Both the position numbers and the translations under genes were made by a program. This document shows positions 43,099 through 54,239 of a stretch of 64,000 nt of DNA, piece after piece. Origin of the DNA: Collybia mongolica (lineage: Eukaryota; Basidiomycota; Agaricomycetes; Agaricales; Clitocybaceae); contig JAAXNY010000005.1 of assembly GCA_013420905.1 (NCBI GenBank), positions 1,178,001-1,242,000 on the forward strand, written 5' to 3'. The notes below the pieces were generated by a model. It was not told the origin of the DNA. It ran no database searches and worked only from the letters and a program-made list of their open reading frames with translations. The number at the start of each line of letters is the position of its first letter. Within the stretch, counting starts at the first letter, position 1.

Positions 43099-46000
43099 TT
43101 AGGAGAAATTTTCATGGGCGAAGTCACATTGATCACCATATTTGCATCTGTTGGTTTCACAAGGTGACATCAGCCGTTGCTCTCATTTTAGGTTTTGGGT
43201 GCAATGCTCGCCTTCCTGCTGCAAAGAAACTGCATGGTTTTCTTTTAATGTGTCTATATCCTCCTGCATCGTCGCCTCGTCCCCGGCCGCGGCCTCTACC
43301 GCGACCACCACCTCGCCCTCTGCCGTCTGACGAGGACCAGCCGGCGTCATCATGAAACCCTTGTCCATATTCGGGCGGAAAGCCGGGTTGGGTCGGCCAA
43401 GCCTGATCGGCACTATTATAGGCAGGCTGACCGCCTTGTGGGTACATTGTAGGAGCTGACAGTTGTTGGAGGAGTGCTTGCAGCTGCTCTTGCGGAAGAG
43501 CTTGTACTGCAGATAGGGTTGCACTCGCATCGAGGCCAACCGCTTTGAGATCCAAGCCCTGACCGTTAAACGAGGCCCCACCCATCGCTGGATCCATATT
43601 GCCCACTGCAAGCTGACCTACGAGATCCGCAACAGAGGCGACATGAGAGACGGGCGATATAGGCCCGCCACTCCAAAAAATGGCATCGACTTCAGGACCC
43701 GAAGTCATAATTTTAACTTCCTTGTCAACATCTTCTTCTGGGGTCACGTGTGATGGTTCGGCGGGAGAATCGGGGATATGTGCAGACGACATGTATAATG
43801 CGGTAAGGGCCGTCTGCTCCCTTTGCTCCTGCGTTACCTTCTCCTCACTCCCTTCACCCCGGAGCCGAATATCAATGTCTATTGGTATTTCTATCACTGG
43901 CCACAAATAACCGTCAAGGTCTGAGATGACTGGCATGTAGAATTGATTGCTTACGGATGGGTTCGGACCAATCAACCGTCTCCTCAAATATATGTGCATG
44001 CAGTGCATTTCCCTCTCCTCGATCCAATTCGCGATAACTGTGCGATGTATGTGTACCCTGTGCAAAAAGTAGCCGCAAAGCATGGGAAAAATATTAATGT
44101 ACAATACAAAAGCCGCAAATAAGAACGAGCAGCTGACATCTACTGGATCGTCGTCATAGACAGCTTTCTCAATGAAGCGGATCGACTCAAGCTGGTTCTC
44201 GGGTGCCCAGGTCACCGATTTCTTCTTCTTACCATTCTTGGCAATGCCGGTCTGGGGAGGCGTGCTTGCATTCCCTGACGGTGGCGTCGAGGCTGCAGGT
44301 GAGTCTTTCCGTGTCCGTGCCATGGATTTGAGGACTTCCTGAAAAGGGTCTACGGATGACGGTTGGGCCACGTTTGCGCCAGGCTCCCGCTTGACCTGGA
44401 TGACTGGCGCCCCCTTCTTGAAGCTAGGTAGTTTGTGCTTTGGTTTAGGTGTCGAGAAAAAGGAAGAATCCGACTTTGCATCCTTCACCGCCGTGACGAC
44501 AGGTTTCGCTTCTTTCTTGACCACTACCACAGGCTTCGTTGACGATGCGGTGCCAACGGCAGGTTTCTTGGGAGGGGCGGGGGGTTTTGTTGGTGCGGTC
44601 TCGTTGAGCTTTCGCTTCTTCGGCCGAGCATCTACGGTGTGGCGGTTGATTAGGGGCTTTGTATTTCGGACTGACGTGACTCACCATCGCCCTCGTTGGC
44701 TACACTGACTAGTTGTCGCCATTTTCGTTCGACATTGCCAGCCATATCCTTGATCGCTGCGTTTCGCAAGACGATGAGAAAAAAACACAAAGAATGAGTC
44801 AGATACATATATTGTAGTACGCGGCTCAAAACGTCGATAGAAGTACATTAAACACAACGGTCCACCTGGAAACACATGGGCGCAGCAACAAGGATGACAA
44901 GGACAGTTTTACGACTTTGAGAGCGGAGAACGGAAAGGAGATTAACTCACCCGGTGTTGGTGGGTCCTTTACGAGTTTCACCACGATTTTCCCGAGCTTT
45001 GAGGCCTTTAGAGAATCGATAGTCATCGGTAATCGGTCTATAATCTACAATAAGGAAAGAGAAGCATTGTCGATATGAGTTGTTGCCGTTTCTGGCGTGG
45101 CACGCTGGTTGCACTCACATGTAGCAGCGGCATGATAGTCTCAACGAGCGAGTTGTCGCTTTTTGCCGTAAAGGCCGCTTTCAGCCACTCACGCGTTATG
45201 TCAATAGCTGTGGCATTTTCTGCCCAAGCCCGAAAGTAATGATTCCCAGCACCATCCCTAATCTTGGTCAGGATTTCCAGACGAGTACCAGCATCCACAT
45301 CTTGTGATCCATAATCTGCTATCTTTTCTACAAGGGTGTAGACAGCTTGAGCGCCGCTGAATGCGCTCGGTACTAGGAGCGGTTCTAGACTGCTTCGTAA
45401 TCGCTGCTGGCGCTCTTGTGGTGTCATAGCGGGGTTTTGTGAGGTGGAAGCTACCGGCGGGGTTTGTGAGTAGAATGATGACGATGTTAAAGATCCCATT
45501 AATGTGCTTGAAGGTGAGTGAAGAGCTTGAGGAGAGAGTGTGCCTTGCGGTTGTTGTAGTTGTTGTTGAAGATGCGATGATGAAAAATACGTTGTGGGGA
45601 GGGTATAAGGTAGTGCTTGATGCATATGCTGGTTGTATTGATATAAATTTCTTTGGGGTTGTGATGATTGTGCAGAATAATTAGCCTGAGGATAATGCTG
45701 CATATTACTTGAATTCGACCCATTTGTCGTGGTCAAAGCGGGGCTGGGTTATAAGTTAGATTAGCTGATCCAGGAAGATCCGTATACACGCACTCGATCA
45801 ACATGGGCTGGGGAGTCGATTGATGTGGTGGCGAAAGCTGGGATTGTGGATGGGACTGAGGCTGGGATTGCAGCTTTGGCTGTGACGTTGGTTGGGTCTG
45901 CGGTTGTTGTGACGAGGACCCCGCGGACGAACTTGTCGTGGCGCCATTCAAACTGGAGTAGTTGGACAGGGGAAGACCGGGCCATGTCGAGCCATACGAC

Positions 46001-46384
46001 ATGGTGGTGTATGGGGATTGGACAAAGTAGCTGTTTTGATATGGCGAGTAGAACGTTTGAGGCGGAGACGAGAGAGATGACGTTGATGTTGTTGCCCCTA
46101 TGGATAGTAGGTCAGTATAGCATCTCGAGAAACACGCATATGCCACCAGTCGAGAGAATCTAACGCTTACCTCCCATATCCCCCAGAGTGGTGAAATCAC
46201 TGATGTCCATGCTTGTCCCCCCCGCAGCTATAGGCGAACCTGCCCCACCTGTCGTCACTGTCGTTGTGGAGCGATCCTTCGGCCAATCGTCTGCAAGTGT
46301 CGCTGACGGCCTCGTTTCATGTTGGTGGTTGGAATCTGACAGCAGTTGTGGCTGCTGGACCCATTGCGGGTATAAACTCTCCAT
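43099..46384 (-). CDS. PNUTS-like PP1 regulator: TFIIS-N, RVxF, CCCH finger
   Basis: Nine exons on the minus strand (46384-46171, 46097-45794, 45743-45119, 45044-44951, 44756-44685, 44631-44138, 44057-43955, 43896-43212, 43147-43099) sum to 879 residues with all phases matching. Residues 1-290 are Gln/Ser/Pro-rich. Residues about 300-435 form a TFIIS N-terminal (LW) domain with IIDRLPMTIDSLKASKLGKI and KDMAGNVERKWRQLV. A nuclear signal RPKKRKL follows, then a PP1-docking RVxF motif in KKKKSVTWAPENQL (residues about 565-580), the RELDRGEGNALH block, a Gly/Arg-rich stretch and a C-terminal CX7CX5CX3H zinc finger (CSFFAAGRCKYGDQCDFAH). This order matches PNUTS/PPP1R10, which targets PP1 to RNA polymerase II in termination. 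The last intron (43211-43148) has a GC donor; without it the finger is lost. It diverges from the HMG-box gene. Confidence 0.92.
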
Positions 46385-47199
46385 CGACTCTTTTTTTTGA
46401 CTTTTTTTTTCGAGGCTCAGGCGTGGTTATACGGCAACTAAACAACCGCTTATTGAAGGAAAGCTGGCACAGTTGAGTGCTCGCGACTGCTATGGACACA
46501 CACAAACAGTGTCTTGAAGGAAAACCGCTGTGTTAGCTGGTTTGTGGCCTTTATGTCGGACGTTGAAAGCGCTGGCTTGCGAATTGCCTATACCCCTCAA
46601 GTTACATTCCGCTTCAAACTCAGATTCCCACACTTAGTGAGACCCCATTTATCTTGATCACAAAGCCCTGAATGTCAACTTTTATGCCACGTTCATTGCT
46701 ATGTAACAACAAATCAAAGTGCGATGCAAGACTAGACCTGTTTCGAGTACGTCTCTATGATCGCTTGGAGGTAAGTGGTGTAATTTTCCGTACTCATGTA
46801 CTGTTTGAGTTCAAAGACCACAAAAGTTACAAGTACCTTCAATGCTAACAACATCATGATCAATGTCAACACTCCTTTTTTTTCCTTTTTTTTTTTTCTA
46901 AGCCCAGTGGGAGTTGACAGCACCATGATTTCAAGACTTCAAGGGGCTACAAGCACATGTTAATGAAACGCAGGTCTCATTAAGGGCTTGAAATTCCCAT
47001 TACAAAAGTTTTGTTACCACACGGTTGAACCATTACGAACAACAGTGTTGGTAATATTCAAATCCCGCTTTAAACTCATTCAGAAATCTCACGTTCAGTG
47101 AGACATTTGAAAAAGTCAACAAAAAAAGCAAAAGCTTGAACAGTCGTTACAAGCAAAACCCAATCAGCTCCTTCAAACTTCCTTATATCCTCAGTCAAT
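46385..47199. promoter_or_regulatory. Divergent upstream region of PNUTS-like and HMG-box genes
   Basis: An 815-bp region holding both 5' flanks, with a T-tract at 46391-46411 and another at 46877-46898. Short open frames here are not convincing. No conserved element was identified. Confidence 0.45.
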
Positions 47200-48303
47200 A
47201 TGGGTGATGATAAAAATTTTGAAAGGCAGCGTCTCAAGGTATTATCCTTCAATCTCCTAAAATTCATATACCCTCTCACTATCTTCGACTGTCTCAGCTC
47301 ATCATGAGTCTCAGCACTGTCGCTGAAGCGATGCGCAACTGTGCTACCATCGCAGAGCATTTCGCAGAAATGGTCCAGGATGGAGGCCACCCTGATGCCT
47401 CACATGTCGCGGCAATGATCCAGGGTATGCAGTCAACGCTATCCACGGTCCAGAACAACGCAGCTCACGTTGCTGTAGGCGCGTCGGAACAGAATGGTGC
47501 CACGCCAGCCAAGACTGGGCGAAAACGCAAGGCCCCTGACGATGATACCGAACCCGCAAAGCGCACGCGCAAACCGAAGGATCCAAACGCGCCAAAGCGG
47601 CCAGCATCATCATACATCTTGTATCAGAACGAGATCCGCAAGGAATTGCGCGAAAAACACCCCGGAGTCACGAACTCGGAACTGCTGAACATCATCGCCA
47701 GGCAGTGGGCAGAGATGTCCGACGCGGACAAGGCCGTACGTCGCGTCGCGTCGGTTCGCTCCAATCATGTATTGATGCCGTCATTCCCACAGGTGTACAA
47801 CAATGCTGTCGCCAGCGCCAAGGAGCAGTATTCGCAAGAGAAAAAGGCCTACGACTCGCGCTCGCCTGAAGAAGTCGAAGCCGCAAATGCTGCGGCTGCT
47901 GCTGCACTTGCTGTCTGTATCTTACCCCTTGATGGCGCGTCTCAACGACTAAATACTAAATCACATATAGGCAAAAAAAGCCACCCCACGCTCTCGGGCA
48001 CCCAAGGCAGCCCAAGCAGTTCCGATAATGCAAGCCCCTAAAGCTACAACTCCTGAAACTTCTAGTGAGGAAGACGACTCTGATGAAGAAGAGGCAGGCG
48101 AAGACGAGATGGAGAAGGAAAAAGAGAAGGAAAAGAAAAAATCCAAAGAAGCAGAGAGCGACTCTGATGATGACGAGGACGAGGAAGACTCGGAATCAGA
48201 GGAGGAGGTGGCCCAGCCTCCCAGCAAGAAAATCAAAGCAACCAAAATTGTGGCCCCTGCACCCAAGGAGAAGGAGAAGAAGAAGAGGGCGGCCAAGGCA
48301 TGA
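47200..48303 (+). CDS. HMG-box chromatin protein
   Basis: Four exons (47200-47238, 47298-47735, 47793-47912, 47971-48303) give 309 residues. The start MGDDKNFERQRLKLIM lies in a 13-codon first exon. A helical region (residues 14-60) precedes a basic linker (GRKRKAP, KRTRKPKDPNAPKRP) and one HMG box at about 100-175 (ASSYILYQNEIRKELREKHPG, IARQWAEMSD, YSQEKKAYDS). The C-terminal third is a Ser/Asp/Glu- and Lys-rich tail (EEDDSDEEEAGEDEMEKEK). This resembles Nhp6/HMGB-type architectural factors, with an extra N-terminal helix and an acidic tail. Introns two and three lie within and just after the box. It is intact and probably nuclear; the precise partner is unknown. Confidence 0.9.
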
Positions 48304-48620
48304 ACATTTCCTGCATTACGGACTCCTAGGAGGTTCACCTCTGTGCTTTTACGTTATTGCTGCGGTGTAATTGACTCCTTTTTGTTTATAACATTGATAC
48401 TAATAGGTTCTCTCGCCTCTTGCTGATATGTATATAGCCTTCGTTATCTAAGGCAGCAGTGCCTGTAATCATTATTGACATGGAACTATGGCATGATCGA
48501 CCAATAGCCGTGTTTTAGCCGGGCTGCGTGAGGCTGTGTCGGTCCTCTCTCCGTATCACGATATAATAAGGCCGTGTTGATACGGACCTACTGATTTCTT
48601 TCCTTCTCTCCCCCACCACG
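48304..48620. other. Intergenic, HMG-box 3' flank to WW-gene promoter
   Basis: No gene seen. A pyrimidine-rich stretch (TTTCTTTCCTTCTCTCCCCC) directly precedes the next ATG, as is common for basidiomycete transcription starts. Confidence 0.5.
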
Positions 48621-49718
48621 ATGTCCCAACCTCCCCCAGCCTATGGCACTGACACGCCTGTGAATCCAGATAACCGGTCACTCCCAGAGGGATGGATCCA
48701 GCAATTCGATGATAAGTGCGTATTGAATATATCTTATCTCGATCACCTCAATCCTCACCCTAGATTTACGATATAGCTACAAAGCATGGTACGTCCTCCT
48801 CATTAAGCCATATTTTAAAAGGGCTGGATCTTATGCGATTTGCAGGTTCTACGTTAATACTCGGGCCAATCCCCCAGTAACCACCTGGACCCACCCCCTC
48901 GGCCCTCTTCCGCCTCCCCCAAGCCAATATGCTCCGCCATCTGGCCCACCACCCCCAAACCAGGGAGGGTACAATGACAACAAGAGCGCTGGAGGGTATG
49001 GTTACGGTAACCCCCAAGGCGAATTCTCAGGATATGGTGGTTCGGGTGGCGGTGCACCAGGATATCCGCAGGCGCCTCAACAGGGAGGCTATGGTGGCCC
49101 TCCACACGGCGGGCATGGTGGCCCACCGCAGGGAGGCTATGGTGGTCCGCAGCAGGGTTATGGGGGCCCGCCCCAACAGGGAGGGTGGGGTGGACAGCCT
49201 CAGCAGAACGACAGATTCGCTGGCTTCGGCCAGCAGCACGGCCAGCCAGGTTGGCAGCAGGCCCTTCAGCAACATGGTGGCGGTGGTGGTAGCAGCGGTG
49301 GCAGTGGAAAGGGTACTTGAGCTTTTGCGATCTTGTCAGTTTCGTGTGTGCTGAATTATTTTGGAATTAGCAGGCATGCTTGGTGGTCTTGGTGGTCTTC
49401 TGGGTGGAAAGCTCGGTGGGGGATCTGGATCGAAGCCCCACCAACAGGTTGTTTATCAGCAGAAGCCCCATAAGAAACATGGCGGCGGCGGCGGCGGAAT
49501 GGGCGCAGGTGGGATGGTAGCTGCTGGTTCGTGCTGGTTGTTTCGACTATCATGGCGCTTGCTTAGAGTTTAAATTACAGGCGGTGCAGGATTGCTCGGA
49601 GGGCTTTTGATTGCAGATGCTATGGACGGTGATGGTTTTTTTTTTGTTCTTCGTGGGTAAGCGAAACTGATATTGACTGGCAGGTGGATTCGACGATGAT
49701 GGTGGAGGAGACTGGTGA
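48621..49718 (+). CDS. WW-domain protein with Gly/Gln/Pro-rich tail
   Basis: Six exons begin at 48621-48715, 48777-48788 (a 12-nt micro-exon) and 48846-49312, with three more to the TGA at 49716-49718. The WW domain spans residues about 20-52: LPEGWIQQFDDNYKAWFYVN followed by TTWTHPLGPLPPP, with both Trp residues and the final Pro. Next come repeats of QGGYGGPP-type sequence, a short LGGLGGLLGGKLGG segment and an Asp/Gly-rich end (GGFDDDGGGDW). WW domains bind Pro-rich ligands. Gly-rich proteins of this layout in fungi are predicted adaptors, some linked to membrane-binding GG repeats. The next gene downstream opens with a related WW module, which suggests tandem duplication. Confidence 0.85.
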
Positions 49719-50321
49719 TTGCAATGCGAGCATAACGAGCAGCATATGTCAGAATTCGTCACTAGGTTCAGAAGCGCGGTTATCTTGATTTGTATGTTCT
49801 GCGGCCGTTACAGTCCTCTTTCCAACATCCACCTGTAAAGATTCGTACGTATATCGTAGTCCTCGTTGTTGCCTTTTTATGTTCTTATGTATATACCCAT
49901 GTATAAGGAAAGATTCGCCATTTTCGGTCCTTGCCTTCTATATATGTAGGACTCGCAGGCCCTGTTCTGGTATCCTTCGCCGCGCCGGTGCCAGCCGCTC
50001 TTCCTCCACTGATATTGATCAAACCTTGACTCGGGCTACGAGCGTCTCTTTCGACAGCCAAATCAGTGGACTCACGTCCTTCAGGTTGCCTGTGCCTGTC
50101 ATAATGATCGAAGGGCCTGAATCAGACCTGAATTATGGTGGGCGGGGGTCGCAGGGCCCGGAGTCCACGGTTCATACGGCTTTCATCCAGGTTCACGTCA
50201 GATATGGGCGTTTGAGCTGCATCATCTCCTGTTTGACGGTTGCTTAAAAACCTGCACGACACTAGCTGTCTAGTTGTCGAACACTCAACGGTGGTGGATA
50301 AGCTACCCCAATAACACCACG
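49719..50321. other. Intergenic; no gene supported
   Basis: An open stretch at 49879-50247 lacks any family signature and probably occurs by chance. The segment contains the promoter of the second WW gene. Confidence 0.45.
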
Positions 50322-53300
50322 ATGACTACGACTTCGACTAACCCAGATAACAGACCTCTTCCAGTCGGCTGGTCCTCATTTTATGATAAAGAGTGAGTTG
50401 CGCTCAATGCGAAGTGATTGAGACTGATTATGTGGATGATGTACGCAGGAAGGGTATTTGGTACTATCTGAACATTTCCGTCGTTCCACCGCAGATATCA
50501 TATACCCATCCTGGGACTTCCATTCCTGCCTCCACACCCCCACCGCCAACGCCGTCCCCGACGAACTCTATGGCTGTCTCTGCGCCAACAGCGGATCAGT
50601 CATCGACGGTTGGCAAGCTGTCTTTGGCACAGCAACTCTACGCCAGTTCTGTTAGCAATGCCGCATATCCGTCAATGTACAACCTGCCATCGACTCTACC
50701 AAACCCCACGCTTTTAGGTGTGCCTCCACATCAGTTGGTTTCTCCTGAGCCTAGCATTTTAACTCCGTTATTATTAGGACGTGCATCTCCTGGCCATCTC
50801 ACCCCCATAACTCAAACCTCCAATGGGTCGTCGCTCTATACCGTACCTCGTAGTAATCCTGGATCACCAACTGTATTGTATTCCACAAGCCCGTCCTCTA
50901 TGAAGGGTTCTCCTTCATTCAGTTCGTTCGCGGGAACCTCATCACCGTCACCACTCAGTCTTCAAAACACTCACCCAAACCTTCAAAGAACGCACTCTTA
51001 TCAGCCTTCTGGGACGGTGCCATCCTCGATCCTCCAACCTCACCAACGCGCCGCTACGTTTACAGCGGGAATGTCGGCACAGCAATTATACTCCAGCCAA
51101 CCTTCAGCCACGCCTTCGATTACGATGACAGCACGGCCGCCGCCCCAGTTCTATCCAAACACGACAGGAACCATGGGCCTTCCCGCTGCGAACCCGAATC
51201 AGTTGGTACCAACTCAATCTACGGTTTCCTTGGGTCATGGCCCGTCATACACCCTTCCTACGAATAACCAGTTCTATGTGGCGTCTGCGCAGTCACCGCT
51301 GGTATTGTCTTCGAACCCCGGCTACCCAATGCTCCAGCCGCCACCGCGTCCACATAAAGATGCACAGAACCCGTCGGCAGTGTTTGGGATCACTGCCGAG
51401 GCTGCGTCGCGCAAAACGAAGGAGGGTGCACAACAGACGGTGAAGGTTCTGAAGCAATTCGGGAAAGCCAGCAAAGTTGCTGGGAAAGCTGCCTTGAAGA
51501 TGGCAGGCGGTGCTGTGTTTATCGCTACTGGTGTGCCTCCACGAGCACTCGCCGAAATGGGTGGCGCTATCGCGGGTAGTATGATAAGAAGTGAACTGAT
51601 GAGCGAGTTTACGCAGTGCTTCTCGGATATTCCCGTGGGGGCGGGTGTTGGCGCACAAGATATGCAAGCTGTACTCCAGGGCCAACCTAACGCGAACTAT
51701 CAGGGGATGATCAATGCACTGTTGATGCAGCAACAGAAGCAACAAATACTCCAGATGCAACAACAGTTGCAGACGCCATCGCCGTTAGGCGTGCCAGCGA
51801 CACCGACGGTCAACTATCAAGCGCTCATAAGTGAGATACAGCGCATACAGAATGTGGCGATGGCGCAGGCGGCCTCTCAACAACAAGCTGCGGCTAATCT
51901 CCAGACATTTTACAATCTGCAACAATCCCAGGCTAGTTCGGCGACGAATACAGCGCAGAATTCGCAATTACAAGCGATTCTGAGCGGAATGTCAGCGCAG
52001 CAGCCGCACATGAACCCGAGCGCTGGAAGCCAGCAAGCTCTGACTGCATTAAACCCCACTCAGCAGCAGTTAGCTATACAGAACGCGATGCAGACGCTTC
52101 AGCAGCAGCAGCAGCAGGGGGTGCAAGCTGTCCAGCAACCAGACGACGCAGGTTACGCAAGCTACCCAACAGCAGCAGCAGTTGAAGACCTACCAGGATA
52201 TGCAGAATGCGATTCAGGCCTACCAGAAACAGCAGGCGGCGTTGAATGGGATGAACTCTACGCAGCTACAGGCATCGCATCCCATGCTTCAGGCTTCACA
52301 GCAGCAGCAGCAGACGCCTCAGCCATTGAGTTCCACCAGTCTGCAAGCTCCTCAACAACAGTCAGCTCCGCAGAGCGGGCTAAAAGCCACCCAACTGCAG
52401 CACTTATACCAACCATTGAATCCAATGCCGCAGCCTCAACAGCCGGTAATACAGAGTGGTTCGAATGCCGCCCAGCTACAACAGGCGCCTCCGTCGCTGA
52501 ATGGCATACCCTATGTAATGCAAAATACTGCCCAACTGCAACAGTCCAAACCCCCGAATAACATGCTCGAGGCTCCCCAGCACCAGCCAGGGATGTTGAA
52601 CGAGTCGGGGTTAACTCAGTCGCAGGCTGCGTCCCAATCGCTGGATTCTATGCCACAGCCGCAGCAGCAAGGGACGCAGAACGGGCTGATAACTACCCAG
52701 TTGCATCAGGTGCCTCTATCGTCGAATCCAATGCCACAGACTCCTCAACAAGCTGTGCAAAACGGGAATACCTCTACCCAGCAGCAGCAACCGCCGATTT
52801 TCATGCCGGAGCCGCAGCTGCAGGACGATACTCCGTTGCAGCAGGCACCTCAGTCTCCTAGTTCCGTTCAGACCATTGATCAACACGAGATACAGAGCCC
52901 CTCCCACTCCTCACCACCGAACATTCCCCTTCCACAACAAGATATTCAGAGTGCGACCCAGGCATTGTCTCAACAACAACAGCAATCATCTCTGTCTCAG
53001 GCTCAACAAGCGCAGCAGCAACAATCAGCGACGCAGAACCCTCCACCGCAACCACAACAGCAGGCCTCGCAGCCACCGCCCGACATGCAGAATGCGATCC
53101 AAGAGCAACAAATGCAGGCTCAATTGGATATGCAGAATGCGATACAGGCATATCAGCAGCAGCAAGCAGCCCAGGATGAGCAGGCGAGACAGGATGCCGT
53201 CCAGCACCAACAGACACAGGCTCAGTTGGATATGCAGAACATGTTACAAGCGTACCAGCAGCAGCAGCAGCAAGCGGCTCAGGACGCTATTCAGCAACAA

Positions 53301-53864
53301 CAGATGCAGGCTCAGCTGGACATGCAGAACGTGATGCAGGCATATCAGGATCAAGTACAAGCTCAACAAGACGTGCAGAATACTATCCAGGCCTATCAAC
53401 AGCAAGAGCAGGAGCAACAAGCCCAGCTAGCGATACAGAATCAACAACAGATTCTACAGCAGGCAATCCAACAGCAACAACAGGATACGCAAAACGCTAC
53501 CGCTGCCTATGAACAACAACAGGCGACTCAAAACACTATTCAACAGATGCAGGTATTGGCCACGTATCAGCAACAGCTTGCTCAACCACAACAGGACCCC
53601 GCTTCTCTCTTAGCGGCTTATATCGGGCAACAACAGACTACACTGGACACTCAACAGCCACAAAGTACTATCCTATCGGATATGTTCACGGGTTTGGGCT
53701 CGAGTGATGGTCAATCAGCATCGACGTCAATGTTTGGGGATGCTCTCAACGCGATGTCGCAACAATTTGCCCAGGTGTCTGTTGGCGGTGAGTATGGGTA
53801 CAGCAATGAAAATAATACATATGATTTTGCGGCGTCGTCGGAGTCGACGGGAGAGGCCTATTAG
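50322..53864 (+). CDS. WW-domain protein with very long Gln-rich tail
   Basis: Three exons (50322-50392, 50449-52120, 52173-53864) give 1144 residues. The N-terminal WW module is RPLPVGWSSFYDKEKGIWYY plus a YTHPG end; its second Trp position is Tyr, so it may be a degenerate ligand binder. Residues about 50-330 are Ser/Pro/Thr-rich. Residues about 335-410 form an Ala/Gly-rich helical block with AASRKTKEGAQQTVKVLKQF and ALKMAGGAVFIATGVPPRAL, which is likely membrane-associating. The remainder is Gln-rich (AIQAYQQQQAAQ-type repeats) and prion-like. The 52-nt intron at 52121-52172 is needed to stay in the Gln frame; the other frame is open for a further 380 nt. This is probably a paralogue of the preceding gene's N-terminus. 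The function is unknown; a scaffold or condensate-forming role is inference. Confidence 0.78.
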
Positions 53865-54239
53865 GCCACGGTCTGTTGGGTGGGGTCAAAATATAGGATA
53901 TTTGTTTTCATCTTGGGATAGGGTTTTTAAGGAGGTGATTGCGTTTCACCTTGGGTATCTTCGAGTAATATACGTTCCTTGCAACTTTGGCCCCAAAGTA
54001 TAATTCATCCGGGTTTCTGGTCGCTCATGTGTGTTGTCGCGATGCTATGAATTGAGAAATCCCAAGAACGGGATTTTGTTCTCTCGGCCCGGACGCAGTG
54101 CTTTTTTTTGATATAATACTTCAATGTCACCTTGCAGCGCGCACACGTGATGTGACCTGTCGCAATGGCAATTAGTGGAGTCACTTACTGCCGCCACGAA
54201 AATTTCTTGTTCTTTGTTCTCTTGTCCCTTCCAATCTAA
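53865..54239. other. Intergenic; no gene
   Basis: 3' flank of the WW gene and 5' flank of RAD16. Pyrimidine-rich just before the start at 54240. Confidence 0.5.

Noticed and set aside
44391..44708. Plus-strand 105-codon frame opposite the PNUTS-like gene
   Set aside because: It lies antisense over exons 5-6, whose phases and domains are well supported.
49879..50247. A 122-codon gene between the WW genes
   Set aside because: No family signature, no Kozak-like start, and it covers the promoter of the next gene.
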